The notes under the pieces are model-generated. The model did no database searches. It was not told the DNA's origin and saw only the letters and a list, made by a program, of their open reading frames with translations. Both the position numbers and the translations under genes were made by a program. A stretch of 64,000 bases of DNA, taken from NCBI GenBank assembly GCA_003344405.1, contig NOWV01000058.1, positions 62,001-126,000 on the forward strand, written 5' to 3'. Each line of letters begins with the position of its first letter. Positions within the stretch are counted from its first letter, which is position 1. Below are positions 41,001-53,360 of the stretch, piece after piece. The stretch comes from Trichoplax sp. H2. Its lineage: Eukaryota; Placozoa; Uniplacotomia; Trichoplacea.

Positions 41001-43419
41001 TCTAACAATTTGTAAATAAGGTTGAAATTCTCATTTAATGTTTACACTAATCATTGTCTTAGTTAATCTAGAGAATGTTGACAGAAATAGATGATGTTAG
41101 ATTAAGCACTTCTGTCATAATTACTCTATCGAATATAAATCTATTGTAATTAATTAGTTTAAACTGAATGCGAGTGAGATGGTATGAGCAATCCAAGATA
41201 TTCCTATCAGAAATAGATATCGCATCTACATAACCAGGTAACGTTAATCTATCAGTTTCTCATAACTACTCTAATAAATATAATTCAAAGTAATTAATTA
41301 ATTCAAGCTGAATGAGAGCCAAACGATATGAGCAATCTAAGATGTCTATTCAGAAAAAAGTATCACATCTATATAGCCAAGATAACGTCAATTTATCCCA
41401 TTATTAATGCGTGGATCGGCCATTCCATCAAACTTGAACGTTGCTATAGGTATAGGTAATTTAGTGAATTGAAATAATTAGGAATGATAGTTCTAATGCC
41501 AGAATAAATTGCCTAGGTGTGACACTCGTATAGGGTTCACTAATGTTAACATGCTACAGATAAATTTACAAACATTGTCTATCTTTAAATTTAAGGTGCA
41601 GTAGTACAACGCTATTTTGATATCGATTAGAATGTAAATGTGTAAATTTACTATACAGCATATTATTTATTAAGCAACAATAATTGGATATCAATTTTAG
41701 AATCTCAGAGATAGGTGTTACTTTTTTATTATTATCAATTTCTTTACAATTATAGAAAAGTTCATCATGATCAGTAAAGTAGTATTATCGATGATTAATC
41801 ATTATTTTAAGTAGATAATGTTTAAAAATTGTTGACACTAACAATATAATAATCAAAGACTAGCCAATAGAAATTTATAATGCATAGATAGTACAGATAG
41901 CAGTTTAAATACGAGATACTAGTTATCTATTTAGCGCTGTCAGAAAATGGCCTAGAGTTTGGATTTAATTTTTAACTTAATAATAACACCGAAAAAATCG
42001 GTTAAGAATCCACTTAGAAATGAGGGCATATTGAATCGATTATTAATCAATACCCGCAATAAACGACGAAAGACACTTTCGTCACCAGTAATATTCCATG
42101 ATGATTTCAATATGGATTTCTAGATATAACCAGATGAGAAATAATGAAAATATCAATATTTCATAATGACATTTATTAGCATTTGATCATACTCGTATTA
42201 TATAACTATAACGAACAGAAAAATGCCTGTCTAGAGTGATAAAACTAAAAAAAGGCCATAAATATTTCAGTAATTGATAATTGAAATAAATAATGGACAC
42301 AAATATATACTCATATTATCTTAGAGGCTCGATAAGTATTATTGTAGACATAGAATCTGCTACTCTTTCTTGATGCATAATGAGATATTGATATGACACT
42401 CACAGGATCTAGTTGTAAAATAGATAGCCCTACAGCAGACCTTGAAATAAGCTACACACTTTTGTAGACCCAAGCACAAATTTAAAATTAGTGAATCGTA
42501 TAACTGCGATATTAATTGTAGAAAGTTGATAGTATAGGTGATGAAGATAGCTAACTATTGAAACTGCATCTTATATGAAGAAAGTCTTATTCATTGATTA
42601 ATCTAATGCACAATCTAAAATACGAGCATCCGCATAATAAGATAAAGTAGAAGTCTTAATGGAAAGATTTCGTTAAGTTCTAATATTTAACTTATAGTAG
42701 GTTATCTAGCCGCAAATTAAATTATTGCTATGAAGATATGCTGCCTATAGCAATGTTTATTCAGACGGTATAGTAGGCCTATTTCACATTTTAATTGTAC
42801 CGATATTTTACCGTTAAAACTACCCTTGGCGTAATTTCTATCGTTAAATTCTGGGCTAAATGCATCGCTAACATGCACTTATTATAGCGAAATTCTTTAT
42901 AGCAAAGTCGTTTAATGGAATAGATTATATTAGTGTTGAAATACTTTTATAGCCTTTAGCCATTTACTCTAAGCACAATTTCTAATTTAATTTTTACTCT
43001 TCTATCCACAGCTTGTGACTGTCTCATACTTTTACTGTCAAGACCTATAAATGCTTGCCCTTAAGTATTTAAATAATTACCTTTACTCTATAAAACATTG
43101 AGGTAGTAAGTGAAGAAATTTACTCTATCACCTGATGTATTTTGGCAACTATAAGTATATTTACAGTATTTTCTTTCTTAGAATATAGATATCGTAATAA
43201 TTTTCTTTTTACCGCCTTCTAATCCAATTCATTAAGGCGATCTCGCACTTGAGGAATTCAATAGTGGTGTAAGCAATTTAATTTATTGTCAACACAGTTT
43301 GTACTATGACTAATTCTATCATGACATGATAATTTGATAGCCTTTATAAACATCTTTCATTCAGCATTAGTGCCATTGAACGATCTAACGGAGTTAGAAC
43401 ACTTGTTCGCTGAACTTAC
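38066..43419. other. AT-rich stretch, no exon supported
   Basis: No convincing exon on either strand. It may be intron of a minus-strand gene, since SCP2-type exons lie upstream and unassigned 3' exons lie downstream. It contains short local duplications near 39.7-39.85 kb and 41.1-41.4 kb. Confidence 0.45.
41093..41400. repeat. two degenerate tandem copies of a ~144-bp unit
   Basis: The order TAATTACTCTA..., TAATTAATTA(G/A), CTGAATG(C)GAG, ATGAGCAATC(C/T)AAGAT, CAGAAA, ATC(G/A)CATCTA and AACGT(T/C)AAT is repeated twice. The CTGAATG landmarks at 41164 and 41308 are 144 bp apart. It is non-coding. Confidence 0.65.
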
Positions 43420-44868
43420 CAATCGATCTCTCCACTGGCCTGATTGTATCTTTTCTGGTTTTTTCGAAGTAAACGTAATAGTGCAATCAGCATTCTCATC
43501 TATAGGACGAATAACAGCAAGAATAAAATTCTAAAAATATAGGCACTGATAATCTAGAGTCATAAAATTAGATAAAAAGTATTTTGTAATCCAGCTACTA
43601 TTTCGGGTATTAAGCAGAAATTAAAGTTATCATTATAAAAGCTTATCATAAAATAATAAGAAGCAGCATACGCTACAGCTATAAAGAAAATGATCGATTT
43701 TAAGTATATATAGGATATCATAATGCTTGAAATCAAATAATATCGAGAAAATCAGAACGAAATTTAACAGTCTACCGTAATTTCAAACATAGTCAGTGTA
43801 TGCATATTTGTTTAAAAGCTATAGTAAAAATTAAGTGAGATACTTTAATTCAATAAAGTAGCTACCATAAGTCCATGTTGCGATTAGCGAGAAGAGATCG
43901 AAAAATATATTATTAACCTAATATTATGAAATCACTAAAACACATGAAGTTATTACAACTCTAATCCAGTTTGTATGCTAAAGTACGGAATTACTACGGT
44001 ATGTAAAATTGGACCCAGAAAGAGATTATAACCCAATATGTGGAATCCAGAAGTGAAGAAAACTGTTAAGAATGGCGATAATATCCAAAACTATGATAGG
44101 GTCTTCCACCTATCTAGAAACTATAAATGTTTTAAGAATTGGAACTAAAGATAAAACTGAATATAATTTCTGCCCGAAACTGTTGTATTTAAAGATCGAG
44201 GTGTTTTACATATATCTAGTACATCTATCTTGGGAATAGATTAGAATGCAATTGAAAGTAATATAGAACTAAAGTAGATTACAAAAATGTGCCGTAGATT
44301 GTAACAAAAGTCGAAAATGAAAATGCTGATTGATTGAGACCTTATAAAAGAAATTTAGATTGAAACAAATAATGGATATCAAGTATGACGAAATATTGCA
44401 TTTTATTCACACCTTTACCATCCCTAAATTCGCCTTGCTTCAAATCCAGTACCCAGGAATACTTAAGTTGTTGATCAACAGTAGATATTACCTGGAAGCA
44501 TATTACCCCATCAACAGCTTTAACCAGATTTTCTTTTTGCTATAAATTACATTCAAGACCGTTTAGTAGTATACAACAAACGGATATTAAATTCTTTCAT
44601 TTCATTCTCCGCAGCAAGTTAAAATGAAAATTAAATTTTGTTCAAAAGAAAGTCCATTAATAGATCATATTACACATGCAGTAAAATCGAGGACTACTAG
44701 TAAAATGCTATAACATAATCAGTCTTTTGGTATAGAATTATATTACAATACAATAGAATATATTCGACGATATAGCACATACACTATTGACAATTTGCTG
44801 CAGTTCTGATGTTAATGACTGATCTGGTGGAGCTTGATCTAGTGGAGCTTGGTCTGCTGAAATCTGAT
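43420..44868 (-). CDS. SCP2-domain protein, partial (possibly stomatin-like STOML1/UNC-24 type)
   Basis: Three minus-strand exons join in frame: 44868-44783 (first two bases complete a codon), 44539-44419 and 43499-43420. They encode a Q/P/D-rich linker (DQAPLDQAPPDQ), a helix TSELQQIVNS, KAVDGVICFQV, YSWVLDLKQGEF and ENADCTITF. These match the helix, beta strands and DCTIT core of a sterol carrier protein 2 domain, which binds lipids. All three intron positions and phases agree with the SCP2 part of SCPx at 47.5 kb. The final exon (expected to carry the G-K-L-x-I-x-G segment) and the 5' exons were not found. The acidic linker before the domain suggests a multidomain protein such as STOML1, but a Band-7 domain is not established here. 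Confidence 0.65.
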
Positions 44869-47494
44869 CTGAAGTAGTGCATAATTCCAATCGTGGATAG
44901 TTGGCTGATTTTAAGCTGAATACTCTAAAATATGGCGTGATCAAAGGCAATGGACTATTAATCCTTCCAATAAAAATATCTATTCTATCTATTCAATTTA
45001 TTATGAACCTTAGTTGATCTTTTTCTCTATCATCCAACAAATACAATGAAATAGAAGGATCTCTTGTTAAATTATCCATAATCCTTAAACGGGAATGAAT
45101 AATTGTCAGAACGGTACTTAGTGTTTTGGATACTTAGAATGGAGAGAGTCCGTTGAATTATATTTATATTACGATATTAATTGGTTAACAAAATAAACGT
45201 GGCTGAACAATCGTCAAGATTAAGTGTCTTTGGTACCTAGAATGGAGATAGTCCGTTAAATTATATTTTAATATTGCGATATTAGTTTGTTAATGATGTA
45301 ATTAGAGTAGCTAGATGGAGTTAACATCAGCTTAGTATTGCAAACTCGTGTATGATATTGTCGTAGAAAATGTTTAGACGTACAGGATACCGCGCGGACT
45401 CTACTGTATAGTCTACAGCTTGCTTATGTAATAAAATCATTATTACCCTGCTAGCCCTAATTTTAGTAGCCATGGGCTAGTAAATAGACATTATTTATTT
45501 CTATCCCGTGACGGACTTTAATTTATTAGTATATGGTAATGGTATAGAATCTCATATACGCTTTGTAGTAGACAGAGCGTATACATTGGATGTTATTGCA
45601 CAAACAACAAGTTATTAGCTAATAAATGCTGACAAAACTTATCAGGACTACTGGCGCGACAGAATTCCACATTCAAAGGTATAATTAATCTATAAACGAT
45701 TTTACATTCGATCATATCATTGGATGTAAAATGTGTTTGTGTATATGAAAGGTAAGCCAACGAATCAGTGCCAGCTGGATGTGGAGTTCAATTACGTGTG
45801 GTAAGGTGACCAAAAATCATCTTATGCAATAAATATAATACATAACTAGCTCTAATTACTATGAAAATTCATTTATTAATATTTATGAAATCTTTTGTAG
45901 CTGCAGGGTGGTCTGAATAGATCAATAAACAAAAGTAAAAAATCACGCAAGAAAGCACGTATGAATTAATAAAATAGGCATTTAATTTATCTGCCGTTGC
46001 AAACTCGCATTTACCAGTCGAAATTATATTGTGTATTAACCCACAACTACTGTAATTACATGAAGTCATGACACTAGTCGATAATAAATCAATGAAATAC
46101 TGATGAAAGATATACGAAAAGATAGTCGTCATGAACCATAAATAATATAGCTGGTTCGGTATGATGACTTTAATTTTTGATTAGCCCAATCGAACTAGTA
46201 CGTGGTTTAGCAACATCACTGATTTTATATCATCATGTAACCCAAATTCTGATCAGTCAAACAAATCTATTGACTGTTACTTATTTAATCACTGGTACTT
46301 ATAAGGGTGTCTTGAGGGTCTCGATATCGGAAATTGGATGTACTGCAATTTTTTAATATTTAAATGTTTGTTAGCGTAAAAAAAAACGCTACTTTAATCG
46401 ATGAATGCTTGTCGATCATGCTATTAAGACCGTCGAGCGGGCATTAGAAGCAATTATTTGCAAATTAAACTATTTAAATTGTACAGTAAGCCTATTAGCT
46501 GCTACTTATACAGTACAGGCATTAGTTGAAATAACTATTCAGCCAGTGGAGTGAGATTGAAACTGGAATTGTACGTTTATCGGGGTAACAAGTCAGTTGC
46601 TCAATAATTATATAATTGATACACGTAGAAGCTACGCTTAAAGATATTTATGTGATTAATTCAGTAGTTGATCTTCCAATATTATTAAATGTCTGCATTA
46701 CATGAGCCCTCAAACTGCAGAAAATTGGGGACCGTCCATATTCTAACCGATAGAATCTTAGCAAACGCAAATTTATAACTAGTCTATCATTAAGTAAAAA
46801 CGGGGGCAGTTTCAGCAATCTACTCGACATGCAACCAAACCATTTAAAACTAATTTACCATACAACATCTCATAAACTCTTTTATAATCTTGAGAAACCT
46901 ATCATGTAAGCCTAGCGATGATTAATCGACCTTATCAATCAAACCGTAAGATACTTATTAAAGATTAACTTTCTCATCACATAGATAAATACGCAATAAA
47001 TTTATATGACAGAGTCCTAGAACTACGAAGTATACAGCTTATCCATTTCAATTTAAAATATGCGCTCCAATGCAATGTTAATAAAGTCAATTTACCCCAG
47101 CTGTAGATGACTAAAAGCCATACATAGCGCATCAAAAATTTAAAACATACTGATGTCATCTTACATTAGTCACTACGCAATTAGGCGTTTTTTTATTCAA
47201 ATTTACTTTTCAATAAAGTCTCCCGATATAAAAAGTCTAAAATAACCAGCAGACCCAAATACTAAAGTACAATCAGATAATTTAGCAATTAATATACTAT
47301 CACGCCGTATTAGAGTCGCCTTAAGGTCTTTCTGATTAGCTATTATCTTGGCTTGCATACATGTGCATACTTATATAATTAATTATTCCTGTAATCTGTA
47401 ATCCATAGCATATGCGTTTTAACATACATTGATTATTTACCGCTAAACCGCAATACGAAATGAACATGATTGCAAATACATTTACAGTAAAATC
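44869..47494. other. region between the SCP2-domain exons and SCPx
   Basis: This should contain the 5' exons of the SCP2-domain gene and the SCPx 3' UTR. No exon here is convincing. The AATAAA complement at 47192-47197 is a plausible SCPx polyadenylation signal, about 300 nt past the stop codon. A direct repeat near 45.1-45.3 kb is listed separately. Confidence 0.4.
45093..45295. repeat. two tandem copies of a ~103-bp unit
   Basis: TGTC...GTGT(T/C)TT(T)GG(A)TAC(T/C)TAGAATGGAGA followed by AGTCCGTT(G/A)AATTATATTT and a GATATTA segment occurs twice. AGAATGG starts at 45136 and 45239, a spacing of 103 bp. It is non-coding. Confidence 0.7.
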
Positions 47495-50400
47495 TTATAG
47501 ATTCGCTTTAGGACCTCCCTGCGGTAAAACAAGTCGCAATTTCAAAGCAACAGCCATATTGCCTGATATCTTCAACTTTCCTCCCATGAAAGCCTAGATA
47601 TGAATGAAATCATGACAGCATTAATTCAGAATAATAGCTTTCTCTAAGTTAATACTTAAGACATGATATATCACCTAAACCTTACCATTTGAGGATTGAG
47701 TTTTCCAGTACTTAATTGCACGAAATCTTTATCGGCCATTGTAATAGTGCAATCAGTTTTACCTAACGAAAAGGAAGACAATATAAGCATGAATCTACTT
47801 ATTTTCAAAAATGACATACACAGTCTTAATTATATTAGTTTTACCTTCTTGTCCCTCGGTCAAGGAACCGCTTCCATCTTTGAGATTAAGTGTCCAAAAC
47901 TTTGTACCTTTCGATTTAATGTCAGTTATCTTGAAGCGAAACACTGCTTTAACTTTATTTACCATAGACGGTCCATTCTATACCAATATATTGGTATTGA
48001 TCGGACTTAGTATGTTTTACATAAAAGTGTTCATCAATAAACTAACAATGCAATCGACGATATACCTTATCAACATTTTCTTTGATACGTTCAAATACGG
48101 TTTCAGAATTAATCGAATTTGCAGCAGTTGCCACAGTCGCGAGCCTAATGAGAAAAAAATTGGTTATTAATAAATATTCCGCGTTTACCTTTATAAATCC
48201 TTTACAGTAATATTTCAGACACAGAAGAAAGCAATTCTTTATGGTATCAATATAGTTCATACTGTGGGCTTTCATGAAAGCCACGTTGATAAAGTCCAAC
48301 AACAACGGCTCCGCCCAATCCAATGTTATGCTGTAGAGCAGTTTTAGCATTAGGAACTTGTCTTTTACCAGCCATATTACGTAACTGCCAACAGAGCTCA
48401 GCGCATTGTGCAAGTCCTATGCAACCACACAATATAACGGTTGAAATTAATACAAACTAATTCATTTAAAAACAACGTTCACGAATGATAAAATATCATT
48501 TTTACCGCTAGCCCCTAGTGGATGACCCTTTGATATTAAACCACCACTTGGATTGATAACATATTTACCACCATAAGTATTATTACCAGATTCAACGAGT
48601 TTAGCTCCTTCACCTGACAATAGAGTTAATTACAAGCAATTAGCATTACTGTATTCATTAAAATTAAAAAAAATAGCTGTTATTAGTCCAACCTTCCGCA
48701 CATAATCCAAGAGCTTCATATGAAATCAATTCATTAGCAGAGAAGCAATCATGCAACTCCACAACATCAACATCTGTTGGCTTGATACCTGTTTTATATT
48801 ATATTAAAAATATTACTGCAAACGGTTGTGATTGCAATAAAATATGGTAGAATAGTCCGAGAATAAGATAGTTACCAGTAGCCGAATAGACGGAGTCAGC
48901 AGCGGCCTTTGTCATATCATAACCAACCTACCGTAGTAACAGTATTTAATAAGGGAATTTAGCAAGTACAGTCTTTCGTAGTTTAAACATTCTACAAATG
49001 TTTAAGCTATTGGCCATAAATAACTACAATAATATAGCAACTGCTGTAATATACTATACTATAAATATTCCATAAAAGAAATGTAAGGTACCATTTTGAT
49101 GCAGCTCTTTTCCTTAAATGTAGAACTAAAATCAGTTCTCATTTCCATTCCAACTATTTTTACGGCTTTATTCTGCAAATTATATTTTTGGACCATTTTT
49201 TCACTGCATAAAATAGCAGCAGCGCTACCGTCAGACGTTGGGCTTAAATCAAAACGATAGAGTTCGATGGATAAGATCGACATGATGAAGCACTGATGCT
49301 TAATTTCAATTACGACAGTTAAAATATTTTCATTTCCTCACCAACACTGCAGTAATGTTAATGGAAACTGAATCATTCTAGACTTCATAACTTCATCCAC
49401 AGAGTAAACCGTTTTCATCTGCGAGTAACTACGATGGTGAAATATAATTACTTTACACAATATTACATAGAAATAAGTATCAGCCACAGTCTCAACAATC
49501 CATCTAATAGACTTACGGGTTATTAGCAGAGTGACGGTGATTTTTTTCCGCAATTTTTCCAAAAACATCAGCTTTAGTCCCTAAAATGATAATGTATAAT
49601 CAACCTTAGAATGTATCAATAAGAAATAGTATTCTACCTATGACTCATTTAATTGTATCAATTACCGTATTTTTCCATGTGTTCACAAGCAGCTGCAGCA
49701 AACATTTGCGGAGCTAATGGCGCAGCTTGGATTCCGTAACAATCTGATAACACTTCAGCATGCTTATCCAGCGGATTTGTACGATCGTTAAACTAAAATT
49801 GGATACGATATTAATATCGAGTGTAATACCATAATTAATTTTACTATCTACAATCATGTATATAGATCGTTCTGAATACCATTTTGGAACCATTTGATAC
49901 AGTATTATGCGATTACAGATTTTTAATATCACCCTTACGTGAGAGACTAGAGATCCTCTTTGCATTTTCTCAAAGCCCAGAGCAAGGGCACAATCACAGT
50001 TACCTGCAATTCAAAATATCCCATCATAATTTGTGCTTATAGTTGTGAAGACAATAATCTTGATCAAATTAGTTCACCTCCTTCAATCAGCTGTTTAGCG
50101 AGAAATAGAGCCGTCGATCCTGTCGCACAATTATTATTGACATTGTATATAGGAATACCGGTTAAACCAAGATTATAAACTGCTCGCTGACCACAGGTAG
50201 AATCTCCTAATAATAAATAATAATATTGCAAAATTTCAAAACGTTCTCATTTTATGTTATCAAGAAGTTATTGCGAATTTACGTTAATAATATACACGGC
50301 GACACTTTACTACGTATGCTCTTCGGTATTGCAATTACCCGGAATTTCGGGTAATTATCTGGGTATATCAAAACCCCGGATGCAGTTATGACTCTTTACG

Positions 50401-50813
50401 AATAGCCGGAAGAAGTTCATTTTTAATAGCAATTATTAACAATTGCTTCAATTTTCGCAATCGAATGTACGCTATGTTCTATCACGAATATGTTAGAATT
50501 GAACTTGCACTTAACTAGGTAAAGTGTAATTTACCGTAAACATAGCCAACAACAGCTTGTTGAATATCTTTATACGTTAAGCCAGCATCGGCTAGGGCGG
50601 CTTCACCTACGAGTATAGCAATTAATTTAGTATCAGGAAGAAAAAGGTATGATCCGTGATTGTACAAAAGTTGAGAAAGCCCAAGTTTTCCTGAAAAAGG
50701 ATCCATCAGCAGTACAGTGTTTCGAATATTATTAGAAATAAAGCTACTGACTAACCAGCTTCTTTAGCCATATCAGGGTAATCATGAGTAGAAGAAGCAG
50801 ACGGCTTGAGAAA
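47495..50813 (-). CDS. SCP2: sterol carrier protein x (SCPx): 3-ketoacyl-CoA thiolase plus SCP2 domain, first exon missing
   Basis: Peroxisomal thiolase for branched-chain acyl-CoA beta-oxidation fused to a lipid-binding SCP2 domain. Sixteen phase-consistent exons encode 516 residues: 50813-50756, 50606-50535, 50206-50078, 50003-49939, 49792-49666, 49580-49517, 49428-49342, 49242-49092, 48927-48876, 48788-48693, 48613-48506, 48416-48263, 48144-48066, 47977-47845, 47762-47686, 47593-47495. Thiolase landmarks are [28 protein letters not shown] with the nucleophilic Cys at 50129-50127, [32 protein letters not shown] and [13 protein letters not shown]. The SCP2 part has [20 protein letters not shown] and [15 protein letters not shown]. 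The C-terminus KANL matches the noncanonical PTS1 of human catalase. The usual N-terminal exon with VGVGMTK was not located. One donor (GTACCT, exon 8) is weak. Confidence 0.93.
50333..50356. repeat. 9-bp inverted repeat in an SCPx intron
   Basis: AATTACCCG, loop GAATTT, CGGGTAATT form a perfect stem-loop within the intron between the second and third recognised exons. No function is implied. Confidence 0.5.
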
Positions 50814-50879
50814 CTTTATACGAATAGATAAAAGTGAAATGTCAATTTATCAATTCATTTCTCTTCAGGAGATTAAATC

Positions 50880-51430
50880 ATTGATAGATAACACTGTTAA
50901 CAGTAATCAATTTACTCAATTCTAGAGATGAAATTTGGCAATATCAATACAATTAAGACAGTGTCTAATGCTGTTAGATACTAAAATAGACTTGATGCTG
51001 TTCATAGTAGCCGATTTACTCAATTTTAGAGAAGAAATTAATATCAAAATTTAGCATTCAGGCATGATACTACTATTACCATTACTCGTATACTGTTGAT
51101 AAAAAGTCTACCGATGGGGAGTGCAAGAGATCAATGCAACCTGAAAGCATAAATAGTATTAAGACAGTGTCCATTTGCTAATAGAGTATTTCATCTTACA
51201 TTAGAAGTTGCTGGAGTAGTTCAGAACTCTACCATTGCTATTTAACGTTGCGACGTTATTACTATTTACCATGGTTGATTAAAGTCTACTGATGGAGAGT
51301 GCAACCGATGACTGCAACTTGGCAGCATCAATACTATTAAGACAGTGTCCACTGTTGTTTACTAATAAGGTATTCAACTTCGCTTAGAAGTTGCTCGAGT
51401 AGTCCGCAACTCTACAATCACTCTTTATCG
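50880..51430. repeat. degenerate tandem repeats (~180-205-bp spacing)
   Basis: AAGACAGTGTC recurs at 50955, 51161 and 51339. AAGTCTAC(C/T)GATGG(G/A)GAGTGCAA recurs at 51104 and 51282, and TTAGAAGTTGCT(G/C)GAGTAGT recurs in the last two units. A sub-repeat, TTTACTCAATT(C/T)TAGAGA(T/A)GAAATT, occurs near 50909 and 51014. It is non-coding and lies upstream of SCPx on the minus strand. Confidence 0.75.
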
Positions 51431-52550
51431 TTTGTAACGCTACTCCCTATTTTGCCATACTGTATAGTCAAAAACTCAGTCCTACTATTACCTGGAAATT
51501 TTACCTTAAAGCTAAGTAAGAGGAAGACTAAAAGTTTCAAGAAGAACATCTACGATAGGACGAAAAGACTCTCCTTGAACAAGATAGTACTAAGTACTAT
51601 CCTCTACACATTCTAGTCTGAAGTATCATCGATTTAAGCTATACAACTGGATCGATTGGATGATTACTACTATCCAATAAGTTTTTGCTTCAGAGCACCC
51701 TTGGCGTGCAATGTTGTTGTTTACGATGGAAATAATCATGCCATTATTGGCCATTGCCTATTGCAGTTTAAGCCTGATTTTATCAAGAAAGAGCGTCATC
51801 TCCTTTTACAGATCCACGACTACTTACATGGAAATAACTGGATGGCCTATTTCAAGGCTCTATCAACTATGAACGGTAGTTTCAACAACCTATTACGTCT
51901 ATCATGAGTAAAAGAAGTCATCTGGATCGCCTCCTTACCTTAACCAATCCCACCCCGACAACGTAAACAGCGCGTCTCTTTGCAGGCTCCATACTATTGA
52001 ATTTTGCTTCAATTTAGATCGTCTGTTAATATAGTAAAAGGGGTAGATATCGCAGCAATAGTTTCAACGTCGTTTTCCTCCAATAAATGATTCTAATGGT
52101 GGCCAAAAAGTCCAATTCGAGCCGTTTGATGGGCACTTTAGTTATTCCAATGGTGGCAGGCAGCAGTGGGCCAGTAAGCTTTTCCCTTCTCGATCGTCTT
52201 CCTCTTTTTCTTATACGCTCGATAGGCTTGGAACGGGCTGCGAGTCTCTACCCTGTTTTCATTACTATCGTTATAAACATATCCCAGCACCGCTCGATCG
52301 GAACTCCTTGATCGTATTGCCTAGTAGCCAACAATTTCATCATCATCTAGTCAAATATATCGACAGTATTAATTGACGCAAGCACAAGAGTACTGGATGA
52401 ATATTTGCACACCTTCACACTAAACTGTAGATTTTTCCCCCTTGTGATTTCTATTTCATACTTTATCATATTTTATGAAATACTGTTAGAGATACTAATT
52501 ATACGTGCAACTTTAGAAGCATTTGCAGCCCATGGAATAGCACGCAAGAA
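51431..52550. other. spacer between repeat arrays, unassigned
   Basis: There is no conserved exon. Open frames at 51656-51907 and 52087-52311 on the plus strand lack recognisable domains and splice support. The missing SCPx first exon should lie somewhere between here and 53.9 kb on the minus strand, but I could not find a MTK-donor segment. Confidence 0.4.
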
Positions 52551-53360
52551 ACGATATCATGCAAATTCTTGAGATGCAACAACTCTTGCACCTGCTAGCC
52601 AGACTATACTGCACTAACGTGTAGCTCTAGAGTATGAAATCTAGTTATTTACTACTGCTTTTTGTCGTCCAAGACATGGAGACCATGGTGATATATCTGA
52701 CGACTATCTCCTATGCAATAGTCGACTCAGAATCGCTTCCTTGTTCACAAGCAGAATATGCAAATTCTTGAAATGCAACAACAATTGCAAGAAGCTAGCC
52801 AGACTATAACGGCACTGATGTTTAGCTCTAGATTATGAAATCTAGTTATTTGCTACTGCATTTTGTCATCCAAGACATGGAGACCATGATGGTATATCTG
52901 ACGACTGTCTGCTATGCAATATTCGTCTCACAATTGCTTCGTTGTTCACAAACAGAACATGCAAATTCTTGAGATGCAACAACCATTGCAGAAGCTAGCC
53001 AGAGTATACTGCACTAACGTTTAGCTCAAGATTACGAAATCTAGTTATTTGCTACTGCATTTTGTCGTCCGAGACATGGAGACCATGATGATATATATCT
53101 GACAACTGTCTCCTATGCAATATTCGATTCAGAACTGCTTCGTTGTTCACGAGCAGAACATGCAAATTCTTGAAATGCAACAACTCTTGCACAAGCTAAC
53201 CAGACTGTACTTCACTGACGTTTAGCTCTAGATTAAGAAATCTAGTTATTCGCTACTGCATTTTGTTGTCCATGACATGGAGACCATGATGATATATCTT
53301 ACGACTGCCTCCTATGCAATATTCGTCTCACAATTGCTTCGTTGTTCACAAGCAGAACCG
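52551..53360. repeat. four tandem copies of a ~200-bp unit
   Basis: GCAAATTCTTGA(G/A)ATGCAACAA starts copies at 52561, 52760, 52961 and 53162 (spacing 199, 201, 201 bp). Each copy continues with GCTAGCCAGA-type, CTGCACTAACG, AAATCTAGTTATT, GCTACTGCATTTTGTCGTCC, GACATGGAGACCATG, a GAC(A/G)ACT(G/A)TCTCCTATGCAAT block and TTGTTCACAAGCAGAA. The fourth copy loses similarity after about 53360. Copies differ by scattered substitutions only. It lies about 570 bp upstream of the DNAI3 start. Confidence 0.93.

Noticed and set aside
42785-42890. Possible last exon of the SCP2-domain gene (frame with DAFSPEFNDRNY and GSFNGKISVQLKC)
   Set aside because: The attractive frame cannot be entered in phase 0 from the upstream exon, and the frame that can be entered lacks SCP2 features.
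46648-46830. Minus-strand frame faintly like a Band-7/stomatin strand (LPPF...INLRLLRF)
   Set aside because: Similarity is too short, the rest does not match, and no splice sites join it to the SCP2 exons.
51656-51907. Plus-strand open frame of 83 codons in the spacer between repeat arrays
   Set aside because: No recognisable domain, no splice or start context, surrounded by repeats.
52551-53360. Repeat array considered as a CRISPR array
   Set aside because: Units are about 200 bp of nearly identical sequence without unique spacers, in an animal-type locus; it is an ordinary tandem repeat.
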